A model generated the notes under the pieces. It was not told the origin of the DNA. It was given only the letters and a program-made list of their open reading frames with translations, and did no database searches. Of a DNA stretch of 64,000 nucleotides, positions 48,172 through 58,072 are shown piece after piece. Positions within the stretch are counted from its first letter, which is position 1. Each line of letters starts with the position of its first letter. The stretch is from positions 1 through 64,000 of the forward strand of contig DXDR01000050.1 of the NCBI GenBank assembly GCA_019115385.1, written 5' to 3'. A program made the position numbers and the translations under genes. The stretch comes from Candidatus Mediterraneibacter avicola (GTDB lineage: Bacteria; Bacillota; Clostridia; Lachnospirales; Lachnospiraceae).

Positions 48172-48699
48172 TTACACCTCCTTAAAATTCTTAAATAAGT
48201 CACGGACTACTGACATTCTAGGATCAAGTCCCGGATCTTCACAATCGCAGGACTCCGTATTTAAGTTCCGGCCGCACACTCTGCACAGACCTTTACAGTC
48301 CTCCCGGCAGAGCACTTTCTCCGGCCATCCCGACAAAATCTCATAAAAAAGGACTTTGTCCACGTCAAGATGATATCCGTCAATAAAGTTTGATTCATCC
48401 AGTTCCTCTGTCAGTTCTGCATCGGAGAGACCTAAGTCAACATGTTTTGTACTGTTGATCACAAATTCATGCACGACAGCCTCAAGGCACCTGTCGCATG
48501 GAATTTCAATGGAAAGCACTGTATCTGTGTAGATCATAAGCTCTTTTCCCTTTACAAACTCCACACGCACATGAACCGGTTCCCTGCGGACGACCGGATA
48601 GCTGCCGGATCTGATCCGGATCTCATCCAGCGTGCATTCCACAGTCTCTTCAACCGTCCTATGCTGGTCTGACATAACGTCTGATAGGTTAATTAGCAT
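48172..48699 (-). CDS. YceD/DUF177 family protein
   Basis: VLSIEIPCDRCLEAVVHEFVINSTKHVDLGL...LCREDCKGLCRVCGRNLNTESCDCEDPGLDPRM; adjacent to rpmF. Confidence 0.94.
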   Translation of the reverse strand: MLINLSDVMSDQHRTVEETVECTLDEIRIRSGSYPVVRREPVHVRVEFVKGKELMIYTDTVLSIEIPCDRCLEAVVHEFVINSTKHVDLGLSDAELTEELDESNFIDGYHLDVDKVLFYEILSGWPEKVLCREDCKGLCRVCGRNLNTESCDCEDPGLDPRMSVVRDLFKNFKEV

Positions 48700-48783
48700 A
48701 ATGGATTACTCCTATTCACACCTAGACCATTATATCATGTAAATCCTGTTTGTCAACCACAAAAATCAGGAATAAATCTCTGT

Positions 48784-49980
48784 CTATTTTACGAGTGCAA
48801 GCGTCTCTCTTGCGATCGCCAGTTCTTCGTTGGTAGGAATAACGAATACCCTTACCTTGGAACCCGGCTTTGTGAGTTCTTCCTGTCTTCCTCTGAGTCC
48901 GTCGTTTATTTCTTTGTTGAAATCAACGCCGAGATATCCGAGATAGCTGCACACCTGTTCTCTTACATAATCATCGTTTTCTCCGATGCCTGCGGTGAAT
49001 ACGATATCATCCACACCGTTCATGGCAGCTGCGTAAGAACCGATATATTTTGCCACACGATAGGAAAATACATCCATTGCGATCTTTGCTTTTTTATCCC
49101 CTGCGTTCATCGCATCTGTCAGATCACGGAAATCGCTGGACAGATCACCGGAAAGACCGAACACACCGGACTTTTTGTTCAGGACATTCATCACGCCGGC
49201 GATGTCAAGACCTTCCTTTTCTGCGATGAACTCCATGATCGCCGGATCGATATCACCGGATCTGGTTCCCATTACAAGTCCCTCAAGAGGAGTAAGTCCC
49301 ATGGATGTATCAACAGACTTTCCGCCCAGAACAGCAGTAACACTGGATCCGTTTCCGAGATGGCATACGATCGTCTTCAGATCCTCAACGGGTTTCCCCA
49401 TCACTTCGGCAGCTTTCTTTGATACATAGCTGTGGCTTGTGCCGTGGAAACCGTAACGTCTGATCTTATACTTCTCATAATAATCATAGGGAAGGCCGTA
49501 CATATAAGCCTTCTCCGGCATTGTCTGGTGGAAAGCCGTGTCAAACACTGCCACCATAGGCGTACCCGGCATCAGTTTTTCACATGCATTGATTCCGATC
49601 AGGTTGGCCGGATTGTGAAGCGGCGCCAGCTCGTTGCACTCTTCGATGGCCTTCTTTACACTCTCGTCGATCACAACAGAGGAAGCGAACTTTTCTCCGC
49701 CGTGTACAACTCTGTGTCCCACTGCTCCGATCTCATCCAGGCTCTTTACAACTCCCGTGTCCGGATTTGTCAGCGCCCCGATCACAAACTGGATCGCCTC
49801 TGTGTGTGTCGGCATGGGCTTGTCCGATTTTTCTTTTTCTCCGCCTTCCGGCTGGTAGGTAAGACGTCCGTCAATTCCGATCCTCTCACAGATTCCTTTT
49901 GCAAGCACTTCCTCGGATTCTGCATTGATCAGCTGGAACTTTAGGGAAGAACTTCCACAATTAATTACTAATACGTTCAT
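48784..49980 (-). CDS. ackA: acetate kinase
   Basis: MNVLVINCGSSSLKFQLIN; RRYGFHGTSHSYVS; FTAGIGEND. Confidence 0.98.
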   Translation of the reverse strand: MNVLVINCGSSSLKFQLINAESEEVLAKGICERIGIDGRLTYQPEGGEKEKSDKPMPTHTEAIQFVIGALTNPDTGVVKSLDEIGAVGHRVVHGGEKFASSVVIDESVKKAIEECNELAPLHNPANLIGINACEKLMPGTPMVAVFDTAFHQTMPEKAYMYGLPYDYYEKYKIRRYGFHGTSHSYVSKKAAEVMGKPVEDLKTIVCHLGNGSSVTAVLGGKSVDTSMGLTPLEGLVMGTRSGDIDPAIMEFIAEKEGLDIAGVMNVLNKKSGVFGLSGDLSSDFRDLTDAMNAGDKKAKIAMDVFSYRVAKYIGSYAAAMNGVDDIVFTAGIGENDDYVREQVCSYLGYLGVDFNKEINDGLRGRQEELTKPGSKVRVFVIPTNEELAIARETLALVK

Positions 49981-50053
49981 TTTCTCTCCTCCTGAAACCT
50001 ATTCCTTTTTATTTTTCCCGGCATATCTTTTTATGTGCCGTTTTTACCGAACT

Positions 50054-51064
50054 TTACTGAGCCTGTGACTGAACAGCCGTGATCGCCACAACTCCTACGA
50101 TGTCCTCTGCGCTGCAGCCGCGGGACAGATCGTTGACGGGCGCTGCTATTCCCTGGGTAAGCGGGCCGTACGCCTCTGCCTTTCCGAGTCTCTGAACCAG
50201 CTTATAGCCGATGTTTCCCGCATCGAGATCTGGGAAGATCAGGACGTTGGCGTGTCCTGCCACTGAGCTTCCCGGAGCTTTGGAAGCGCCTACTTCCGGC
50301 ACGATAGCCGCATCAAGCTGAAGTTCTCCATCCAGCTTCAGATCCGGCGCAAACTCGTGTGCCAGTCTTGTAGCTTCCACAACTTTATCTACATCCGCGT
50401 GTTTTGCGCTGCCCTTTGTGGAGTGGGAAAGCATTGCCACGATCGGCTCCTTGCCTGTCAGCGTGCGGAAGGACTCTGCAGAAGAAAGAGCTATGTACGC
50501 CAGTTTCTCCGGATCCGGGTTCTGCTCAAGTCCTGCGTCGCCAAAGATAAATGTGCCGTCCGCTCCCATATCACAGTCCGGTACGACCATCAGAAAGAAT
50601 GCAGATACAAGCTTTGTGCCCGGTTTTGTCTTCAGGATCTGCAGACACGGACGGAGCGTATCTGCCGTGGAATGGCACGCGCCGGATACCATACCGTCGG
50701 CGTCTCCCATCTTCACCATCATAACGCCGTAGTACAGGTAATTATTTAAAAGAAGCTCTCTCGCCTGCTCTTCGGTCATGCCCTTTTTCTGCCTCAGTTC
50801 TACAAGCTTTGCAATATAGCCCTCTGTTTTATCGCTGGTAGCGGGATCGATAAAGGAAGCCCCCGAAATGTCATATGAGCCTTTGTTTTTCTCGATCTCC
50901 TCTTTGCTCCCCACCAGGATCAGATCTGCGATCCCCTCTTTTAAAACCGTCTCCGCGGCTTTATAAGTTCTTTCGTCCTCTGTTTCAGGAAGAACAATTA
51001 TTTTCTTATCCGCTTTTGCCCTTGCCTTGATTTCATCAATAAATCCCATGTTTGTAATTGCCAC
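50054..51064 (-). CDS. pta: phosphate acetyltransferase
   Basis: MGFIDEIKARAKADKKIIVLPETEDERTYKAAETVL...VSGACHSTADTLRPCLQI. Confidence 0.97.
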   Translation of the reverse strand: MAITNMGFIDEIKARAKADKKIIVLPETEDERTYKAAETVLKEGIADLILVGSKEEIEKNKGSYDISGASFIDPATSDKTEGYIAKLVELRQKKGMTEEQARELLLNNYLYYGVMMVKMGDADGMVSGACHSTADTLRPCLQILKTKPGTKLVSAFFLMVVPDCDMGADGTFIFGDAGLEQNPDPEKLAYIALSSAESFRTLTGKEPIVAMLSHSTKGSAKHADVDKVVEATRLAHEFAPDLKLDGELQLDAAIVPEVGASKAPGSSVAGHANVLIFPDLDAGNIGYKLVQRLGKAEAYGPLTQGIAAPVNDLSRGCSAEDIVGVVAITAVQSQAQ

Positions 51065-51169
51065 CTTTCCTAATTTCTCACCTGATTTTTATTATAACGC
51101 AAAGGTTTTTTGTATACAAGGGAATTTCATGTGCAATTTTAAAAACAATATTCCGGTTCAGACCGTATA

Positions 51170-52525
51170 TTACAGGCCCGGATAAAAGGCCGTCACGATA
51201 TTAAAATACACAAGGATGGTGCAGGTATCCAGGATCGTAGTTATCAGCGGCGCCGCCATGATCGCCGGATCAAGTCCCAGTTTTTTTGCCGTCAGAGGCA
51301 GGATGCACCCGATGCATTTCGCCATAAGCACCACTCCGATCATGGTCAGCCCCAGGGCAAGGGCGAGAGTCATGTCATGCCCATACATAAAATAGATCCG
51401 GACTCCGTTTACCAGAGAAAGGAGCACCCCTACAATAACCGCGATCCTGGCCTCCTTAAAAATAACTTTAAATACATCCCGGAATTCGATCTCTCCCACT
51501 GCAAGTCCGCGGATGATCAGCGTAGAACTCTGGGAGCCGCAGTTTCCTCCGGTTCCCATCAGCATGGGGATAAAAGTGATAAGAACCGGCATGGCAGCCA
51601 TCGCATTTTCATAGTACCCGAGAATCTGTCCGGTAACCGTGGCGGACAGCATCATGATGAGCAGCCACGGTGTCCTGCTCTTTGCATGCTGAAACACCGA
51701 AGTGCCGAAATAAGAATCCTCACTGGGGCTGACGCCGGCCATGATACTGATATCCTCCGTCGTCTCATCCTGAAGGACGAGCATGGCGTCGTCAACGGTT
51801 ACGATCCCCACAAGGCAGTCCTCATGGTCGATAATGGGGATTGCCACCAGTCCGTACTTGTTGATCATATTTGCCACATATTCCTGGTCGTCCAGCGTTC
51901 TTGCACAGAGTACATTTTCGTCCATGATCTCCTCGATAAGCCTGGACTCCCCGGCTGTAAGGAGATCTTTTACGTCAACGATACCGATCAGTTTTTTCTT
52001 TTCTGTCACATAACAGGTATATATCGTTTCTTTGTTAATGCCTACCTGGCGGATTTTCAGAATAGCATCAGCAACGGTCATCTCTTTTCGCAGACTGATA
52101 TACTCCACATTCATGATACTTCCCGCGCTGTCCTCCGGATACTGCAGAAGAGCGTTGATCTTCTGACGGGTATCCTCGTCCGTTGCCATGAGCAGACGAT
52201 CCACCACATTGGCCGGCATCTCTTCCAGAACGTCCACAGTATCATCAACATACATCTCGTCCATAACTTCCTCCAGCTCCGAGTCCGTCAGGGAGTTGAT
52301 CAGGTCCGCCCTCATGTCACTGTTCATATCTGTAAAAACCTCTGCGGCCTCTTCTTTTGCCAGAAGGCGGAACACAAGGGTCCTCTGCTTTTTGTCCAGT
52401 TCTTCCAGGACGTCCACAATGTCAACAGGATGCATGGTTTCCAGTTCATCCTTCAGCTGCTTAAATTTGTGCTCCTCCAGCAGCGCTGTCATCCGCTCTA
52501 CGTCCGGTTTTCTGTTCTGTTCCAT
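51170..52525 (-). CDS. mgtE: magnesium transporter MgtE
   Basis: N-terminal MgtE_N, CBS pair, five-TM C-terminal domain with MGTGGNCGSQSSTLIIRGLAVGEI. Confidence 0.96.
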   Translation of the reverse strand: MEQNRKPDVERMTALLEEHKFKQLKDELETMHPVDIVDVLEELDKKQRTLVFRLLAKEEAAEVFTDMNSDMRADLINSLTDSELEEVMDEMYVDDTVDVLEEMPANVVDRLLMATDEDTRQKINALLQYPEDSAGSIMNVEYISLRKEMTVADAILKIRQVGINKETIYTCYVTEKKKLIGIVDVKDLLTAGESRLIEEIMDENVLCARTLDDQEYVANMINKYGLVAIPIIDHEDCLVGIVTVDDAMLVLQDETTEDISIMAGVSPSEDSYFGTSVFQHAKSRTPWLLIMMLSATVTGQILGYYENAMAAMPVLITFIPMLMGTGGNCGSQSSTLIIRGLAVGEIEFRDVFKVIFKEARIAVIVGVLLSLVNGVRIYFMYGHDMTLALALGLTMIGVVLMAKCIGCILPLTAKKLGLDPAIMAAPLITTILDTCTILVYFNIVTAFYPGL

Positions 52526-52623
52526 GCCTTACACCCTCTTTGTCCAGTCTTTTTTCGTTTATCTGTTAGAATCCGTCTTTTTATAGTATAATATGGTAGA
52601 AAATGATATACAAGGAGATTCTT

Positions 52624-53910
52624 ATGAAAATTGTAGGACTGATCACAGAATATAATCCGTTTCACAACGGCCACCTCTACCACATAGGAGAGTCTAAAAA
52701 AATTACCGGAGCTGATGCCGCTGTTGTAGTAATGAGCGGCGACTATGTCCAGCGCGGCACCCCCGCCATCATGCCAAAACGGCTGAGAACCGAGATGGCT
52801 TTAAAATGCGGCGCTGCTGCGGTTTTCGAACTTCCGGTATGCTACTCCGCAGGGAGCGCAGAGTATTTCGCTCTGGGTGCCGTCTCTCTCCTGCAGAAGC
52901 TGGGAATTGTAGATTTTCTCTGCTTTGGAAGCGAATGCAACAACCTGCATGCACTGCAGCGGGCGGCGGATATCCTTCTTGAGGAGCCTGCAGAATATCA
53001 GGCTGCTCTCAGGCGCCATCTCAGAGAAGGCAGATCTTTTCCCGCCGCACGCCAGGAAGCCCTCTCAGAGTATGCCGAAAAAGAGGGCATATCCTTTGTG
53101 CTCAATGACCCGAATAATATTCTGGGCATCGAGTACCTGAAAGCTCTGAAAAAACTGAACAGTCCCATTATCCCTTTCACGATCCAGCGGCGGGGCTCCC
53201 ACTACCACGACCGGCAGATGAACGGTGAATACAGTTCTGCTTCCGCCATCCGCTCTCTCCTGGCTTATTCCGGATCCTCCCTTCGCACGGACCGCAGCGG
53301 AGGATCCTTCGAAAACGCGCCCTTCTCCGGCATACTGGGAGAACTGGAAGGCCAGGTTCCCGACTGCTGCCTGGAACTTCTGAGCGACTTTCACCGGGTC
53401 CAGTACCCGATCTACCAAAATGATTTTTCTCTGATCCTGAAATATAAGCTGTTAAATAAAACACCCGATATACTGATCCGGTACATGGATGTTTCCCTGG
53501 AGCTTGCCAACCGGATCTGCGCCCAGCTCAATAATTTCTTTAACTATAAGCAGTTCTGTGAACTACTGAAAACACGGGATGTGACCCAGACACGGATCAA
53601 CCGGGCGCTTCTTCATATTATGCTGGGGATCAAGAAAAAAAATGTACAGGAGTATACGGAAAACGGCTGCCATTTCTACGCCCGGCTTCTGGGTGTCCGA
53701 AAAGACAGCGAAAGGCTTCTCTCCGCCATCGCAAAAAAAGGAGAGCTGCCTCTTCTCGCGCAGCTCTCCCAGGCGCAGGAACTCCCTCCCCTGGGGCAGA
53801 GAATGCTGCGCCATGATATCCTTGCCTCAAACCTGTACACCTCAGTTGTGACAGATAAATTCAAAACTGCTTTCTGCAATGAATACAGCCAGCCTGTCAT
53901 CAAAATATAA
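52624..53910 (+). CDS. tmcAL: tRNA(Met) cytidine acetate ligase / nucleotidyltransferase family
   Basis: MKIVGLITEYNPFHNGHLYHIGESKKITGADAAVVVMSGDYVQRGTPAIMPK. Confidence 0.93.
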   Translation: MKIVGLITEYNPFHNGHLYHIGESKKITGADAAVVVMSGDYVQRGTPAIMPKRLRTEMALKCGAAAVFELPVCYSAGSAEYFALGAVSLLQKLGIVDFLCFGSECNNLHALQRAADILLEEPAEYQAALRRHLREGRSFPAARQEALSEYAEKEGISFVLNDPNNILGIEYLKALKKLNSPIIPFTIQRRGSHYHDRQMNGEYSSASAIRSLLAYSGSSLRTDRSGGSFENAPFSGILGELEGQVPDCCLELLSDFHRVQYPIYQNDFSLILKYKLLNKTPDILIRYMDVSLELANRICAQLNNFFNYKQFCELLKTRDVTQTRINRALLHIMLGIKKKNVQEYTENGCHFYARLLGVRKDSERLLSAIAKKGELPLLAQLSQAQELPPLGQRMLRHDILASNLYTSVVTDKFKTAFCNEYSQPVIKI

Positions 53911-53927
53911 CCTTTTCCTTTGCATTT

Positions 53928-54785
53928 CTACACACGCTTCATGCAGGTCACAGCCATAGCTCCCGGACCGATGTGGCAGGCAACGCTTAAAGACAGCGGT
54001 CCTTCCACGATGTCATATCCCGGGAACCGCTCTGTGATCTCTTTCTTCCACTCCTGCGCCTCTTCTTTGCCGCAGGTGTAAGCCATACCCAGCACCATCT
54101 TGTCCTTCACAGATGCGAACCGGGTGTCCAGATCATTTTCAATGGCATTGAGCATGGTCTTCTTGGCCGCCTTCCAGCCCCGCACTTTTGCGAAAGCATC
54201 CAGCTTCTCTCCCTGGATCTGCAGCACCGGCTTGAGGTTGAGGACCGTGCCTATGGCAGCTGCAGCCGGTGTTATCCTTCCGCCTTTTTTCAGGTATTTC
54301 AGGGTGTCGACCGTAATGTAGATGCTGGCCTGAAGTTTCTCCCTCTCCAGCACTTCTCTGATCTGCGCCGCCGTCATCCCGTCGTCTCTGAGCTTCATTG
54401 CGTCATAGACAGACTGTGCCTGGGTCACAGAAATCCGTTGGTTGTCCACTACCTGTACCCTTCCTTTATACTCCTCTGCGATAGATATGGCAGTAAAACA
54501 GGTTGTGCTCAGTCCGCTTGACATGGGGATACAGACAATCTCATCGTATTCTTTGAGAACCTTCTCCCACAGTTCCATCACGTCTCCCGGCGACGGCTGG
54601 GAGGTAGAGATATCCGAATCCGCTCCCAGCTTTTCGTAAAACTGCTCCTGGGTAAGAGTAATATCCTCCAGGAACATCTGTCCGTCAATGAAAAAAGGCA
54701 TAGGGAGGACAAAAACCCCCAGTTCCTTCCCCTGCTCCTGTGTTATTCCACTGTTGCTGTCGGTTACAATCGCTACTTTTCCCAT
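53928..54785 (-). CDS. DegV family protein
   Basis: MGKVAIVTDSNSGITQEQGKELGVFVLPMPFFIDGQMFLEDITL...TSQPSPGDVMELWE. Confidence 0.96.
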   Translation of the reverse strand: MGKVAIVTDSNSGITQEQGKELGVFVLPMPFFIDGQMFLEDITLTQEQFYEKLGADSDISTSQPSPGDVMELWEKVLKEYDEIVCIPMSSGLSTTCFTAISIAEEYKGRVQVVDNQRISVTQAQSVYDAMKLRDDGMTAAQIREVLEREKLQASIYITVDTLKYLKKGGRITPAAAAIGTVLNLKPVLQIQGEKLDAFAKVRGWKAAKKTMLNAIENDLDTRFASVKDKMVLGMAYTCGKEEAQEWKKEITERFPGYDIVEGPLSLSVACHIGPGAMAVTCMKRV

Positions 54786-54799
54786 AATTCTTTCTCCTG

Positions 54800-56164
54800 T
54801 CAGTTTTTGAAACTGTGAATGGGTGCAGGTATCCTGCCCTTTCTGCTGATAAAAGTCTCACAGCCAAATTCATTCACCGGCATGATCGGCGCATAACCCA
54901 GAAGTCCTCCAAATTCCGCCGTGTCTCCCACGTCTTTTCCGATCACCGGGATCAGGCGTACGGCCGTCGTCTTCTGGTTCACCATACCAATCGCCATCTC
55001 ATCTGCAATGATACCGGAAATCGTGCTCGCAGAAGTTTTACCCGGTATTGCGATCATATCAAGTCCCACAGAGCAGACACAGGTCATGGCCTCCAGTTTC
55101 TCCAGCGTCAGCGCCCCCGCATTGACTGCGTCGATCATCCCCTGGTCTTCGCTGACCGGGATAAACGCTCCGCTTAAACCTCCCACATAGGAAGATGCCA
55201 TGACGCCGCCCTTTTTCACCTGATCATTGAGCAGGGCCAGAGCTGCCGTTGTACCTGGGGCGCCCACGCTCTCCAGTCCGATCTCTTCCAGGATCTCTGC
55301 CACGCTGTCGCCCACAGACGGCGTCGGGGCAAGGGACAGATCCACGATCCCAAAAGGAACGCCCAGCCTTTTCGACGCCTCTCCGGCTACAAGCTGCCCC
55401 ACACGGGTTACCTTAAAGGCCGTTTTCTTAATGGTCTCACAGAGTTCCTCAAATCCTTTCCCACGGACTTTTTCCAATGCTTTTTTCACAACCCCGGGAC
55501 CGCTGACTCCCACATTGATCACCGCGTCGGCTTCCGTAACCCCCAGAAAAGCGCCCGCCATAAACGGATTGTCATCCGGCGCGTTGCAGAAGATCACAAG
55601 CTTTGCACAGCCCAGAGAGTCCTTGTCTTTTGTAGCCTCTGCAGTTGCCTTTACCATCTCTCCGCACAGCCTTACCGCATCCATGTTAATGCCGGTTCTG
55701 GTGGAGCCCACGTTGACAGAACTGCAGATCCGTTCCGTCTGAGAAAGCGCCTGTGGAATGGAACGGATCAGATTCTCGTCGCTTTTCGTCATAGCTTTTG
55801 ACACAAGAGCCGTGTAGCCGCCGATAAAGTTTACGCCCACTTCTTTGGCCGCCCGATCGAGAGTCTTTGCTATTTCTACAAAGTCATCCGGGCTTTTGCA
55901 GGCTGCCGCTCCGGCAATGGCAATGGGCGTAACGGAGATCCTTTTATTGACGATCGGAATCCCGAATTCCTTTTCAATCTCCTGCCCCGTTGCCACAAGC
56001 TCCTTTGCTGTTGTTGTTATCTTATCATATATCTTACGGTTCAGCCGCTCCAGGTCAGAGTCGATGCAGTCCAGCAGGCTGATGCCGAGCGTAATGGTAC
56101 GCACGTCCAGGTTCTCATGCTCGATCATCTTGTTTGTCTCTGATACTTCGTACATGTTTATCAT
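54800..56164 (-). CDS. PFL family protein (UPF0210/DUF711)
   Basis: [39 protein letters not shown]...[44 protein letters not shown]. Confidence 0.95.
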   Translation of the reverse strand: MINMYEVSETNKMIEHENLDVRTITLGISLLDCIDSDLERLNRKIYDKITTTAKELVATGQEIEKEFGIPIVNKRISVTPIAIAGAAACKSPDDFVEIAKTLDRAAKEVGVNFIGGYTALVSKAMTKSDENLIRSIPQALSQTERICSSVNVGSTRTGINMDAVRLCGEMVKATAEATKDKDSLGCAKLVIFCNAPDDNPFMAGAFLGVTEADAVINVGVSGPGVVKKALEKVRGKGFEELCETIKKTAFKVTRVGQLVAGEASKRLGVPFGIVDLSLAPTPSVGDSVAEILEEIGLESVGAPGTTAALALLNDQVKKGGVMASSYVGGLSGAFIPVSEDQGMIDAVNAGALTLEKLEAMTCVCSVGLDMIAIPGKTSASTISGIIADEMAIGMVNQKTTAVRLIPVIGKDVGDTAEFGGLLGYAPIMPVNEFGCETFISRKGRIPAPIHSFKN

Positions 56165-56232
56165 AGTCTTTTCCTCGCAATCTATTCAGCTTTAACATTT
56201 TTCCGCACGGTCTGCAAATGACTGGGCTGTAA

Positions 56233-56505
56233 TTACAGTCTGTGCATCTTCTCAAAGATTTCCTCTCTCTGGCAGCGGATATTTACGCCGATCTCATGGC
56301 CGAGTTCCTCCATCTCGTCACAGACAGCCGTAAAATCTTTTTTCAGATCTGTCACGTCGACGATCATCATCATGTTAAAATATCCCTGGATGATCGTCTG
56401 GGAAATATCGAGGATATTAATCTCATTCTCCGCAAGATATGTACACACCTTTGCAATAATTCCGACCGTATCTTTTCCTAATACCGTCACAATACACTTC
56501 TTCAT
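56233..56505 (-). CDS. ACT domain-containing protein (UPF0237)
   Basis: MKKCIVTVLGKDTVGIIAKVCTYLAENEINILDISQTIIQGYFNMMMIVD; adjacent to PFL gene. Confidence 0.95.
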   Translation of the reverse strand: MKKCIVTVLGKDTVGIIAKVCTYLAENEINILDISQTIIQGYFNMMMIVDVTDLKKDFTAVCDEMEELGHEIGVNIRCQREEIFEKMHRL

Positions 56506-56627
56506 ATTCTGTCGTCCTCCTAAACCGCATTCTTTTCTTCTATACATAATGCCGCAGATATCTATACCCTGCGTTCCCGTTCTCCTCGCGCTCCGTTCTG
56601 CGCCCGACCGGTACCGCAGCGCCGGCA

Positions 56628-57425
56628 TCATATCATAACAATATCTGAAACGCTGTCTCTTGCAGCCACAAACATATCAAGGTCTTCCCCCCTGTAATCG
56701 TTATCCCCCAGAGTAACTTCAAGCTTTACCGTCTCATATGCCAGACGGGCATAATTGTTCTCTTTGCTCAAATGTCCCAGGATGATGTGCTTCAGATTAT
56801 CATGTAGTATATCACAAAGGAGCCTGCCTGACAATTCGTTTGACAGATGTCCTTTATCCCCCAGGATCCTTTGTTTCAGATAGTAAGGATATCCCCCTAC
56901 CTCCAGCATGTGGATATCGTGGTTTGCCTCCAGAAGGACTGCATCCAGGCCGCTTAAGCAGGACACAGTATAATCGTCATATTTCCCGAGATCAGTGGCC
57001 ACTGCAGCCGATCTGCCGCCGCATTCAAACCGGTATCCCGTCGGCTCACAGGCATCGTGAGATATGGCAAAAGGTTTCACCTCAATATCTCCCAGCAGAA
57101 AAGGCTCGTCCGCCCGGATGGGGTGAAACAGACCTTCCGGCAGCTTCCCAAGAGAAGTGCAGCTCGCGATCCCTTCAATAGTTCCTTTCGTTGCATAAAT
57201 AGGAAGTTCATATTTTCTGCTCAAAACTCCCAGCCCCTGGATGTGGTCCGAATGCTCGTGAGTGATGAGCACTCCGTCGATCTCCTCTCCCTTGATCTCC
57301 AGTTTTTTTAACCCCTCTTCTATTCTTTTTCTGCTGATCCCTGTATCTACAAGCAGATGGGTGTGGTCGCTGCCCACATAGATACAGTTGCCGCTGCTTC
57401 CGCTGGCAATGCTGCACATTCTCAT
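56628..57425 (-). CDS. MBL-fold metallohydrolase, WalJ/YycJ-like
   Basis: MRMCSIASGSSGNCIYVGSDHTHLLVDTGISRKRIEEGL...LITHEHSDHIQGLGVLSRKY. Confidence 0.94.
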   Translation of the reverse strand: MRMCSIASGSSGNCIYVGSDHTHLLVDTGISRKRIEEGLKKLEIKGEEIDGVLITHEHSDHIQGLGVLSRKYELPIYATKGTIEGIASCTSLGKLPEGLFHPIRADEPFLLGDIEVKPFAISHDACEPTGYRFECGGRSAAVATDLGKYDDYTVSCLSGLDAVLLEANHDIHMLEVGGYPYYLKQRILGDKGHLSNELSGRLLCDILHDNLKHIILGHLSKENNYARLAYETVKLEVTLGDNDYRGEDLDMFVAARDSVSDIVMI

Positions 57426-58036
57426 AATCTCAACTTATCTCCTATCTGTCTCATTGTATCTTCAAACGGTCCGCTGTTGTCGATCACCGCAGTGCATGCC
57501 CGCCGGAACCTTTCTTCCGTGGGCTGTCTTTTGATCATCTGTGTGATCTTCTCATCTGTATAACCTCTCGAAGCTTTCAGCCGACTGCGCCGGGCCTCTT
57601 CATCCGCGTACACATACCAGAGTTCATCGCACAGCTCCCCTCCCACATCTGGAAGGAGCGCCGCCTCCAGCACGTACAGTTTTATCCCTTCTGCGCCTTT
57701 CTGCGCAATATCACGCCTGACCTGTTCCAGGACTGCAGGATGGACGATCCGGTTAAGGAGTTCAAGTTTTCCGCCATCAGAAAACACAACTGCCCCCAGC
57801 CTGGCCCGGTCGATCTGGCCGTCCGCCTCTAAAATATCTGTTCCAAAATGATCAACGATATCCCGATAACACACGCTCCCTTTTTGCTGGAGCCGCCGCG
57901 CCACTTCGTCCATCTGGCAGACATGCGCACGGTACTCTTCCTTCAGAAACGTCAGCACATGGCTTTTCCCCGAGCCCACGCCTCCCGTAATTCCCAGTAC
58001 TTTCAAACCCTGTCCTCCCGCGGGACCTGTCCCCAC
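57422..58036 (-). CDS. coaE: dephospho-CoA kinase
   Basis: VLGITGGVGSGKSHVLTFLKEEYRAHVCQMDEVARRLQQKG. Confidence 0.95.
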   Translation of the reverse strand: MGTGPAGGQGLKVLGITGGVGSGKSHVLTFLKEEYRAHVCQMDEVARRLQQKGSVCYRDIVDHFGTDILEADGQIDRARLGAVVFSDGGKLELLNRIVHPAVLEQVRRDIAQKGAEGIKLYVLEAALLPDVGGELCDELWYVYADEEARRSRLKASRGYTDEKITQMIKRQPTEERFRRACTAVIDNSGPFEDTMRQIGDKLRL

Positions 58037-58072
58037 AATATCTTACTTTACTATATCTGCTATAATCGTCTT

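Noticed and set aside
51377-52591. 404-aa plus-strand ORF opposite mgtE
   Set aside because: His/Cys-rich composition typical of antisense translation; mgtE is unambiguous.
52526-52623. M-box Mg2+ riboswitch upstream of mgtE
   Set aside because: The intergenic gap is only about 98 bp and shows no M-box-like conserved segments.
57422-57425. Overlap of coaE with the WalJ-like gene as an anomaly
   Set aside because: 4-bp ATGA-type overlaps are ordinary translational coupling.
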